A stretch of 64,000 nucleotides of DNA from JBBSDP01 sp038240605 (lineage in GTDB: Bacteria > Planctomycetota > Phycisphaerae > Tepidisphaerales > Tepidisphaeraceae): positions 1-64,000 of the forward strand of contig JBBSDP010000007.1 in assembly GCA_038240605.1 (NCBI GenBank), written 5' to 3'. The first letter of the stretch is position 1. Each line of letters opens with the position of its first letter. The notes under the pieces are model-generated. The model was not told the origin of the DNA. It did no database searches and was given only the letters and a program-made list of their open reading frames with translations. The position numbers were made by a program, and so were the translations under genes. Shown here piece by piece: positions 57,464 through 64,000 of the stretch.

Positions 57464-59431
57464 TCAACCGCTGCCTTCGTCGGGATTATCCGCCATCACG
57501 GTTTCGGTCGGAACGTTGACCTCTTCGGACCCCGCCTCGCCGGCCACAAGACGATAGACGGCCTCTTTGATTTCATGGATGGTGAAGGGCTGGCCGGTCA
57601 CCTTGTTCAGCCCTTTGGCATCCACGAGGAAATGGGCGCGGAGGAGCAGGCGGAGCTGGCCGAGGTTCATCTCCGGCACGAGCACGCGGCCGAACCGTTT
57701 CATCATCGCGGGAAGCCCCAACGGCAGCGGGTTGAGGTAGCGCAGGTGGCAGGCCGACACGCGCAGCCCTTCGGCTCGCAGGTCAAGCGTGGCCGCCTTG
57801 ATCGCGCCGAATGTGCTGCCCCAGCCGACGATCAACACGTCTCCCTTGTCCGGGCCGGTGCAGATCAGGTCCGGACCAACAGCGCGTATGCCGGCGATCT
57901 TGTCGGCACGCAGGTGAACCATCGTTTCGTGATTCAACGGCTCATAGTTGACCATGCCGGTCACGTCCTGCTTCTCCAGCCCGCCGATGCGATGCTCGAG
58001 GCCGGGCGTGCCAGGGATCGCCCAGGGGCGGACGAGGTTCTCGTCGCGCTTGTAGGGCATGTAACCGCGCGGGTCGTTGGGTTCGGTCGGGTGGCGAATC
58101 ACGATCTTCGCGAGCTTGGTCACGTCGGGGATCATCCACGGCTCGGCGCCGTTGGCGATGTACCCGTCGCTCAGGAACATGACGGGCGTCATGTACTTCA
58201 CGGCGATCGTGAACGCCTCAATGACGGCCGCGAAGCAATCCGACGGCGACGCCGCCGCGATCACCGGGATCGGGCACTCGCCGTTGCGGCCATAAAGGAC
58301 TTGAAGCAGGTCGGCCTGCTCGGTCTTGGTGGGGAGCCCGGTGCTCGGGCCGCCGCGCTGCACGTCGATGATGACGACGGGAAGCTCGGTCATCACCGCC
58401 AGACCAATCGCCTCACTCTTGAGCGCGACGCCCGGTCCGCTGGTGCCAGTGCATCCAAGGGCGCCGCCGAACGAAGCGCCGATGGCGGCGCCGATCGCGG
58501 CGATCTCGTCTTCCGCCTGAAAAGTCACCACGCCAAAATTCTTTTCCGCCGACAGGTAATGCAGGATGTCGCTGGCCGGCGTGATCGGATAGCTACAGTA
58601 GACCAATTCTTTTCCGGCAAGGTGCGCGGCGGTGATCATGCCGATCGCGGTCGCTTCGTTGCCGGTGATCTTGCGGTAGCGGCCCGGCGTGAGCTGGGCC
58701 TTGGGGACTTGGTACTTCTCGGCAAACAGCTCCGTGGTCTCACCGAAATGGTATCCCGCCTTGAGCACCAGCGTGTTGGCCATCGCCACCGCCGGCTTCT
58801 TCGCGAACTTCTGGTTGATGTGATTGAGCGTCGGCTCGATCGGCCGCCCATAGAGCCAATAGCAAAGGCCCAGGGCAAACATGTTCTTGCAGCGGTCCAG
58901 GTCCTTGGTGCCCAGGCCGGTTTCCTTGGCGGCGGCGACGTTCAGCTTGTCGATCGGGACCTTGATGAGCCGGTACCCTTTCAGGCTGCCGTCCTCAAGC
59001 GGGTTGGTCTCGTACCCCGCCTTTTTCAAGTCGCCGGGGGCGAAGGAGTCGCTGTTGACGATAACGATGCCTCCGCTCTTTACTGACTTGACGTTGGTCC
59101 GCAGCGCCGCCGGGTTCATCACCACCAGGGCATCGACCTGGTCGCCCGGCGTAAAGATATCCGTGCTGGAAAAATGGATCTGGTACCCGCTGACACCCGC
59201 GAGCGTGCCGGCGGGGGCGCGAATCTCCGCGGGAAAGTCCGGGAGCGTGCTGATGTCGTTGCCAAGCAGCGCGGAGGTATCGGTGAACTGCGTGCCGGCA
59301 AGCTGCATCCCGTCGCCGCTGTCCCCGGCAAATCGGATCGTCACCGATGGCAGAGTTTGAGTTGGTTTGGCGTCGGCGACGTTACTCACCCCTGGCGGTT
59401 GTGCCGCGGTCGGTTCCGTCGAAAGGCTCAT
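57464..59431 (-). CDS. korA: 2-oxoacid:ferredoxin oxidoreductase alpha subunit (gamma-alpha fusion)
   Basis: A 655-residue protein with an N-terminal gamma domain (SVTIRFAGDSGDGMQLAGTQFTDTSALLGNDISTLPDFPAEIRAPAGT) joined to the pyrimidine-binding alpha domain (ITGNEATAIGMITAAHLAGKELVYCSYPITPASDILHYLSAEK; QAEDEIAAIGAAIGASFGGALGCTGTSGPGVALKSEAIGLAVMTELPVVIIDVQRGGPSTGLPTKTEQADLLQVLYG). A C-terminal transketolase-C-like part follows. With KorB it decarboxylates 2-oxoglutarate (or a similar acid) to acyl-CoA with ferredoxin as acceptor, a TCA-cycle step in many planctomycetes. No ferredoxin subunit gene is adjacent. Confidence 0.94.
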   Translation of the reverse strand: MSLSTEPTAAQPPGVSNVADAKPTQTLPSVTIRFAGDSGDGMQLAGTQFTDTSALLGNDISTLPDFPAEIRAPAGTLAGVSGYQIHFSSTDIFTPGDQVDALVVMNPAALRTNVKSVKSGGIVIVNSDSFAPGDLKKAGYETNPLEDGSLKGYRLIKVPIDKLNVAAAKETGLGTKDLDRCKNMFALGLCYWLYGRPIEPTLNHINQKFAKKPAVAMANTLVLKAGYHFGETTELFAEKYQVPKAQLTPGRYRKITGNEATAIGMITAAHLAGKELVYCSYPITPASDILHYLSAEKNFGVVTFQAEDEIAAIGAAIGASFGGALGCTGTSGPGVALKSEAIGLAVMTELPVVIIDVQRGGPSTGLPTKTEQADLLQVLYGRNGECPIPVIAAASPSDCFAAVIEAFTIAVKYMTPVMFLSDGYIANGAEPWMIPDVTKLAKIVIRHPTEPNDPRGYMPYKRDENLVRPWAIPGTPGLEHRIGGLEKQDVTGMVNYEPLNHETMVHLRADKIAGIRAVGPDLICTGPDKGDVLIVGWGSTFGAIKAATLDLRAEGLRVSACHLRYLNPLPLGLPAMMKRFGRVLVPEMNLGQLRLLLRAHFLVDAKGLNKVTGQPFTIHEIKEAVYRLVAGEAGSEEVNVPTETVMADNPDEGSG

Positions 59432-59544
59432 GGATGTCAGGTCCTCTGATTGCCCGGAAGATGGTTTACTATCGGCCGTGGCCCACGGAAACGAATAGCA
59501 CGGGGTGCGGATAATAACAATACGCTGCCCTCCCCCAGAGGTTT

Positions 59545-59568
59545 AACTTGACGCCGTCCTGTCAAGTT
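59545..59568. promoter_or_regulatory. 8-bp perfect inverted repeat before the HicB-like gene
   Basis: AACTTGAC and GTCAAGTT with an eight-base spacer lie 20 bases before the HicB start codon. The position and symmetry are those of an operator, perhaps for autoregulation. Confidence 0.5.
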
Positions 59569-59587
59569 GGGCAAAATGGTGCGTACT

Positions 59588-59842
59588 ATGAAGCAGCGCT
59601 ACCACACGATCATTAAACCGGAAGACAACGGATCGTTCGTGGGGTGGGTTGAAGAAATCCCTGGAACGATCACGCTTGGCCGTTCGCTGGATGAATGCCG
59701 GCAAAACCTCCGCGACTCGCTACAGCTCATGGTGGCTACACACCGTGAGGAGGCGCGCGTCGGTCTTAGCGCCGAATGCATCCAGGAATCGATCGAGATC
59801 GACGTGAACGATCTGCCCGTCACCCATCAGCCGCACGCCTGA
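59588..59842 (+). CDS. HicB-like antitoxin family protein, orphan
   Basis: An 84-residue protein with the HicB N-terminal fold: RYHTIIKPEDNGSFVGWVEEIPGTITLGRSLDECRQNLRDSLQLMVATHREE. The pattern YxxxxxxxDGxxxxxxPxxPG.xTxGxTxxEAxxNxxEA is recognisable. No HTH or ribbon-helix-helix domain follows, and no HicA gene lies on either side; the 3' neighbour is convergent. It is therefore an orphan, either a remnant of a toxin-antitoxin pair or a stand-alone regulator. Upstream in-frame starts (59567, 59576) are possible. Confidence 0.75.
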   Translation: MKQRYHTIIKPEDNGSFVGWVEEIPGTITLGRSLDECRQNLRDSLQLMVATHREEARVGLSAECIQESIEIDVNDLPVTHQPHA

Positions 59843-59867
59843 AGGCCAGCGCCGTCCGGGTTTTCAC

Positions 59868-61232
59868 TTACGGCGCCGCCACGTCTTCCCGCGCCGCCGC
59901 CGCTGGCCGTGTATCCGGCGCACGCGCCGCGGCCACCGGCATGCCGTCGGCGTCGATGATCTTCTGGATCCCCGTATAGCGCGCCACCGGCAATTGCTGT
60001 TGCACGGCCTTGGCATCACGGCGAAGCCGTTCCAGTTCCGACTGTCGCGCCGCCCGTTCCGACTGCAACGCCGCCACATCGCGGCGCAGATCGTAAAACC
60101 GCGCCGGGTACGGAAGGCGAACGACCCGACCTTCGGCATCGGTCGTAAGGGATTGCTGGTCGATCAGGTTCATTTCCTGCTGGTCGTCGCGGATGCGTCG
60201 ATCGATGCCGACGATGCTCGCCTGCACGGAGTCGTAATCGCGCGACATCTGATCGAGCTTGTCCTTGATCTGGCGCTCCTGCTCCTGGAGCTTGGCGTAC
60301 TGGGCCTCGGTGACCCACGTTGCGCCCCAGCGGATCATCCCCCGCTCGGCCATTCGTTTCTGAAGATCATCATCCTGCTCCTTGAAATGGCGGACGACCT
60401 TTTTCACCACCGCCGACTTGCGTTCGGCCTCGGGTAGCGCGGCAAGCGCCTCGGCGACGTTGTCCAGAATCTCACGGCTGCCGGGGGCGGCGATCATCGC
60501 GCGATCGTAGTTCGCCAGCGCTGCGACCGGCGCATTTTGCCGGTAGAGGATCACGCCGAGGTTATTGAGCGTCGGTGCGTGGTCGGCAGCGACGGCCGCC
60601 ACCTGTTCGAACGACTTCCGCGAAGCGGGTAGTTGCTCCTGGCGATATTGAAGCACGCCGCGCAGGTAGAGCAGGGAGATGTTCGTGGGATTGTCCGCCA
60701 GCGCGCCGTCGAGCACGGTGCCGGCTTCCTTCATGCGCCCCTGCTTGATCGTCTGCCGCAACCGGGCCGCGACGTTCAACGATTTTTCCTGAAGCCCGTC
60801 GCGTTCATCGGTGGTCAACCATTTACCGCCGACCTTCACCAGCCCCCTGGCCTGGCGGTCTTTCCACATCTGCACGTCCGTTTCGGCATCTTTCGCTGCC
60901 GGCGTGCCCGCGTTCTGGGTGATGAAGGAGGAATACCGCTCGAGGATCTTCCTGATGTCGTCGAGGTTCTCCGTCGCGCGTCGCAGCGATGAGAGCCGTG
61001 ACGTTGACGCGTCAGGCCCGCCTTGCGGCCGAACCTCGATCGAGCCGACCTTGTCCGACGTGATCATCGTCACCGTACCGCTGGCTTCGGTGACGCGATA
61101 GCCGTCTTCGGTCTTCTTGATCTCCCCTTCCAGCCGAGTGCCATCCTTGAGGTGAACGATGTCCCCCAGGCTGGGGAGCGTGAGGAACGTCAGCAACGCG
61201 AGGAACGATCCGGACAGCCGTAGGCTTTTCAT
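59868..61232 (-). CDS. secreted TPR protein with coiled coil
   Basis: A 454-residue exported protein. A signal peptide (MKSLRLSGSFLALLTFLTLPSLGD) is followed by a small domain with DIVHLKDGTRLEGEIKKTEDGYRVTEASGTVTMITSDKVGSIEV, which looks like a short beta barrel found in planctomycete exported proteins. TPR repeats follow at about 155-275 (NPTNISLLYLRGVLQYRQEQLPASRKSFEQ; HAPTLNNLGVILYRQNAPVAALANYDRA), then a long coiled coil (about 320-430), with an Ala-rich end. It probably serves as a periplasmic scaffold. Start at 61232 follows GGGAG. Confidence 0.78.
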   Translation of the reverse strand: MKSLRLSGSFLALLTFLTLPSLGDIVHLKDGTRLEGEIKKTEDGYRVTEASGTVTMITSDKVGSIEVRPQGGPDASTSRLSSLRRATENLDDIRKILERYSSFITQNAGTPAAKDAETDVQMWKDRQARGLVKVGGKWLTTDERDGLQEKSLNVAARLRQTIKQGRMKEAGTVLDGALADNPTNISLLYLRGVLQYRQEQLPASRKSFEQVAAVAADHAPTLNNLGVILYRQNAPVAALANYDRAMIAAPGSREILDNVAEALAALPEAERKSAVVKKVVRHFKEQDDDLQKRMAERGMIRWGATWVTEAQYAKLQEQERQIKDKLDQMSRDYDSVQASIVGIDRRIRDDQQEMNLIDQQSLTTDAEGRVVRLPYPARFYDLRRDVAALQSERAARQSELERLRRDAKAVQQQLPVARYTGIQKIIDADGMPVAAARAPDTRPAAAAREDVAAP

Positions 61233-61373
61233 CCTGGACTCCCGCAAGATGCCGGCGGCGAGGCCCCCGCCGGAACGACGCGATGATACAGCTAAGACAA
61301 GTGTATCCTAGCACCGTTTGACAGACTATTCGTTTCCCCCGTGTTTCCCCTGAGCCGAACGGCCAGATCAGCC

Positions 61374-62771
61374 TCATTCGGTCGAGGCGTTGGTAGCCGG
61401 CTCGATGACATCTTTCACCCAGACGGTCTTTACGTTCGTAAACTCCCGGATCCCGATCGATGCCAGCTCCCGGCCATAACCGCTCTGCTTGATACCGCCA
61501 AACGGCAGACGCGGGTCTGACTTGACCATGCCATTGATGAAAACGGTCCCACATTCCAGCCGGCCGGCGAGCCGTTCCGCGACGGCCGAATCCCCGGTCC
61601 ACACGCTGGCGCCCAATCCATAGACCGTCTGGTTCGCCAGGCAAACTGCTTCGTCGATGTCCGATGCGCGAATCATGGCTGCGACAGGTCCGAACGTTTC
61701 TTCGTCAAACGCCGGCATCCCCGGCCGCACTTCGGCCAGCAACGTCGGAGCATAAAAGAATCCCTTGCCAGGCAGGATCTGGCCGCGGGTCAGAAGGCGG
61801 GCGCCGGCATCCAGCGATGCGCTGACTTGCCGCGCGAGATTTTCAAGCAGATCACGGCGTGCGAGGGGTCCGATTTCCGTCTGGCGGTCGCGCGGGTCTC
61901 CCACGCGCAGCGCGGCCATCGCTCTGGAAAATTCATTTTCGAAACGTGGATTGTCACCGACAACGATGAATCGCTTGGCGGCGATGCAGCTCTGACCGGA
62001 GTTCACACACCGCGCCGCAACCGCGGCCCGGGCGGTGGCAACAGGGTCGGCATCCGGAAGAACGATGAACGGATCGGAGCCGCCTAACTCCAGGACTGAT
62101 TTCTTCAGCGCCCGTCCCGCCTGCGCACCGACCGCAGCGCCGGCCCGTCCGCTGCCGGTCAACGTCACCCCCTTGACCACCGATTCGTTGATGAGCCCTT
62201 CGACGGCCGAGGCATCGACGAGGAGCGACGTAAACGTCCCAACCGGAAACCCTGCATCGTGGAAGACGTGCTCAATCGCCAGCGAGCACCCTGAAACATT
62301 GGGTGCATGTTTCAGGATGCCGACGTTGCCGGCCATGAGGTTCGGCGCGGCAAATCGGAAGACCTGCCAGAACGGAAAGTTCCACGGCATGATCGCCAGG
62401 ATCGCCCCGAGCGGCTCATAGCGGATGTAGCTGCGCGAGGCATCGGTCTTCACCGGTTCGTCCGCCAGAAACCGAGCGGCGTGGTCAGCGAAGAAGTCGC
62501 AGGCGGCGGCACACTTGTCCACCTCCGCTTCGGCCTGCGTTATCGGCTTGCCCATCTCGCGCGTCATCAGCGCCGCGTGACCGCTTCGCTTTTCGCGCAG
62601 GATCATCCCGGCGCGGCGCATCAGCCGTGCACGTTCTTCGAAAGGCGTGCCACGCCACGCGGGCGCGATTTCCTCTGCATGCGCGAGCAGCTCACATACC
62701 TCCTTTGGCGTGTGTTCCTGGAACTCAGCGAATGACTCGCCCGTGGTCGGGTCGATTGAGCGCATGATCAT
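61374..62771 (-). CDS. NAD(P)-dependent aldehyde dehydrogenase (succinate-semialdehyde type)
   Basis: A 465-residue ALDH. The N-terminal part matches SSADH-like enzymes (RSIDPTTGESFAEFQEHTPKEV). MPWNFPFWQVFRFAAPNLMAGN, LTGSGRAGAAVGAQAGRALKKSVLELGGSDPFIVLPDAD (catalytic Glu) and NSGQSCIAAKRFIV (catalytic Cys) are the key motifs, with EETFGPVAAMI near the C terminus. It probably oxidises succinate semialdehyde or a related aldehyde. ATG at 62771 is preceded by AGGGGGCG. It follows the YceH family gene by 55 bases in the same direction. Confidence 0.92.
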   Translation of the reverse strand: MIMRSIDPTTGESFAEFQEHTPKEVCELLAHAEEIAPAWRGTPFEERARLMRRAGMILREKRSGHAALMTREMGKPITQAEAEVDKCAAACDFFADHAARFLADEPVKTDASRSYIRYEPLGAILAIMPWNFPFWQVFRFAAPNLMAGNVGILKHAPNVSGCSLAIEHVFHDAGFPVGTFTSLLVDASAVEGLINESVVKGVTLTGSGRAGAAVGAQAGRALKKSVLELGGSDPFIVLPDADPVATARAAVAARCVNSGQSCIAAKRFIVVGDNPRFENEFSRAMAALRVGDPRDRQTEIGPLARRDLLENLARQVSASLDAGARLLTRGQILPGKGFFYAPTLLAEVRPGMPAFDEETFGPVAAMIRASDIDEAVCLANQTVYGLGASVWTGDSAVAERLAGRLECGTVFINGMVKSDPRLPFGGIKQSGYGRELASIGIREFTNVKTVWVKDVIEPATNASTE

Positions 62772-62826
62772 CGCCCCCTGTATGGAGCTCCAAGGCGGGC
62801 CGCTTTGAGTGAACGATCCCACGCGA

Positions 62827-63486
62827 CTATTTCAGCGGATCAGGTTCTCCGACCGCCGTGGCTAACTGCCGGATCGCTTCCTTGAGGCGGACGACTTCAG
62901 CTTCCAGCCGTTCGATGCGCTCGGCTGCGTTTGACGTGGCCGGTCGTGGCGCTGCGGCAACGGCATTAGTCGGCGCATCCACGATGGGATGCAGCTCGGG
63001 ACAAAGCAACTGCACGAATCGCTCCGCCCGGCTTCCCGGCGCCGGCGGCAACTCGCGAACAAACGGCTCGTCGCGCGTTGCCAGCGCATTCAGCAATCCC
63101 TTCGTCACTTCCAGTGATTCCAACGGCTGCATCCGCGACGCCCGGCCGCGCAACTCCCCCAATGTCTGCGGACCGCGCAGGAGAAGCTCCGCCAAGAGCG
63201 CCAACTCCGTCGGCCGCACGTGAAGCGTTTCACCTGCGGTATGGCGATATTTGTTGACCCGGCTCCCTGCAGAATCAACCCGCACCACGAGGCCTTTGGA
63301 GCGCAGCGCCTCCAGCGCCTCGAAGACCGGATTTTCTTCCAGCATCGTGACCGGATCCCGATTGTTCTTCTGATTGGCGCCGTTCACCACCGCGTTGAGC
63401 GAAAGCGGATACTGCTCCGGCGTGGTGAAGGCCTTCTCGATCAGGACGCCCAGGGCACGACTTTCATCGGGGGTGAGATTGACCAT
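62827..63486 (-). CDS. YceH family protein (DUF480)
   Basis: A 219-residue member of the YceH/DUF480 family, which has a winged-helix fold. LTPDESRALGVLIEKAFTTPEQYPLSLNAVVNGANQKNNRDPVTMLEENPVFEALEALRSKGLV covers the conserved first domain, and RPTELALLAELLLRGPQTLGELRGRASRMQPLESLEVTKGLLNALA the second. The C terminus has a coiled coil of about 40 residues. The function is unknown, though some members affect outer membrane stress in Escherichia coli. It probably shares a transcript with the aldehyde dehydrogenase. Confidence 0.93.
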   Translation of the reverse strand: MVNLTPDESRALGVLIEKAFTTPEQYPLSLNAVVNGANQKNNRDPVTMLEENPVFEALEALRSKGLVVRVDSAGSRVNKYRHTAGETLHVRPTELALLAELLLRGPQTLGELRGRASRMQPLESLEVTKGLLNALATRDEPFVRELPPAPGSRAERFVQLLCPELHPIVDAPTNAVAAAPRPATSNAAERIERLEAEVVRLKEAIRQLATAVGEPDPLK

Positions 63487-63519
63487 GAACGTTAGTGTGC
63501 GTTTTAGACCTAACGGACA

Positions 63520-63897
63520 TCAAGGCTCAAGCCACTGTCCGTCGTCTATGAATCGGCTAACCGCGTCAAGGACCCATAACTCGATACGCGTCTTTCGTGC
63601 CGCGTCGCGTGCAGCGCGAGTCGCTGCGCGATAGTGGGAAATTCTCCACTCACTTGGCGGAGAGTTCAGGCTTAGCTGGCTGCATCTCTTCTGCGGGCAA
63701 TTCGACAATTGAAGTCGAAGGCGATTGGGGCTCCAGACGGAACTCCACGATTGGCCAGAAGCGAATTCCCAGCCGGCCAAAATCAGAACCAATTGCCCCA
63801 GGATGCGGATTCCCTCGGTCCATAGTGCGATTCCAGACGAACTCCGTCCGAAGGAAAACATGGAGCGTTGGATGGCATTCATAAGCCCCGGAAACAT
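63520..63897 (-). CDS. uncertain hypothetical protein
   Basis: A 125-codon frame reading MFPGLMNAIQRSMFSFGRSS..., with a hydrophobic stretch ILGQLVLILAGWEF and a C-terminal YRAATRAARDAARKTRIELWVLDAVSRFIDDGQWLEP. The last part reads like a real helical protein but the middle is Ser/Arg-rich and low in quality. No family is recognised and competing frames exist. It may be a degraded gene. Confidence 0.3.
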   Translation of the reverse strand: MFPGLMNAIQRSMFSFGRSSSGIALWTEGIRILGQLVLILAGWEFASGQSWSSVWSPNRLRLQLSNCPQKRCSQLSLNSPPSEWRISHYRAATRAARDAARKTRIELWVLDAVSRFIDDGQWLEP

Positions 63898-63929
63898 GCG
63901 TCGGAAGACATCGGCCGCGATTCGTGGCG

Positions 63930-64000
63930 CTATTCCGGCTGTTCCCGCAGCGCCTGCAACTCCGTCAACCGTTTAGGTGTCGGCGGCTTTTTCGTCTTCA
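63930..64000 (-). CDS. C-terminal end of a gene cut by the right edge
   Basis: On the minus strand the last bases read KTKKPPTPKRLTELQALREQPE followed by a TAG at 63930-63932. This Lys/Pro-rich, charged end could be the tail of a larger protein lying beyond the window. Only 22 residues are visible, so nothing more can be said. Confidence 0.35.
   Translation of the reverse strand, partial: KTKKPPTPKRLTELQALREQPE

Overview
This window is high-GC, densely packed chromosomal DNA. It most likely comes from a planctomycete, probably class Phycisphaerae (Tepidisphaera/Humisphaera-like). The basis is a long sigma-70 factor with extra N-terminal helix-turn-helix segments, many Gfo/Idh/MocA oxidoreductases, a broken protein kinase of planctomycete style, a phoH / 7TM-HD / ybeY / corC cluster, and many short hypothetical proteins of that lineage. 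This placement is inferred from gene content and is not proved. No rRNA, CRISPR array or complete transposon was seen. One tRNA (Asp, GTC) is present.

Layout. 1-9.1 kb: a Cys-rich hypothetical and a gene start running off the left edge, an M48 metalloprotease with a coupled partner, a Ycf46-like AAA ATPase, a Uma2 nuclease-fold protein, a histidine kinase, a PLP sugar aminotransferase and an unusual sigma factor. 9.1-12.6 kb: tRNA-Asp with a good promoter, an integrase remnant directly behind it, and a ferrous-iron operon (feoA, feoB, Cys-rich FeoB-associated membrane protein). 12.8-22.3 kb: pheS carrying an in-frame palindromic insertion, two rightward membrane genes, then a tightly coupled leftward operon (oxidoreductase, hexapeptide acyltransferase, GT2, aminotransferase, GT-C) that looks like synthesis and transfer of an acetamido sugar for a surface glycan. 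22.3-31.3 kb: an intergenic region with a possible 31-residue membrane microprotein and a strong terminator, an LpxO-like hydroxylase, a YjhG/YagF-type dehydratase, GNAT, PutA, a HEPN-like two-gene module and two tandem paralogous lipoproteins.

31.7-38 kb: cdsA, phoH, the PgpH-like HD membrane protein, ybeY and a CorC-like CBS protein, most nearly touching, as in the conserved envelope/RNA-maturation cluster. 38-40.3 kb: a kinase N-terminal fragment and three membrane proteins. 40.3-50.6 kb: a repeat-rich CGCG region ahead of pheA, a Rieske protein, a lipoprotein, two Gfo/Idh enzymes, glycerate kinase, a formaldehyde-dehydrogenase-like zinc enzyme, a CoA-binding protein, a minimal NagA-like hydrolase and a TIM-barrel isomerase. 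50.7-64 kb: three glycosyltransferases, folE, a TPR-YggX fusion, korAB (2-oxoacid:ferredoxin oxidoreductase), an orphan HicB, a TPR coiled-coil protein, an aldehyde dehydrogenase and a YceH family protein.

The most promising candidates for something new are the overlapping HEPN gene pair (29.7-30.6 kb), the microprotein/small-RNA locus (22.4-22.7 kb), the repeated CGCG palindromes before pheA, and the orphan HicB with an operator-like inverted repeat. All identifications come from reading translated sequence and remembered family motifs; no database search was possible.
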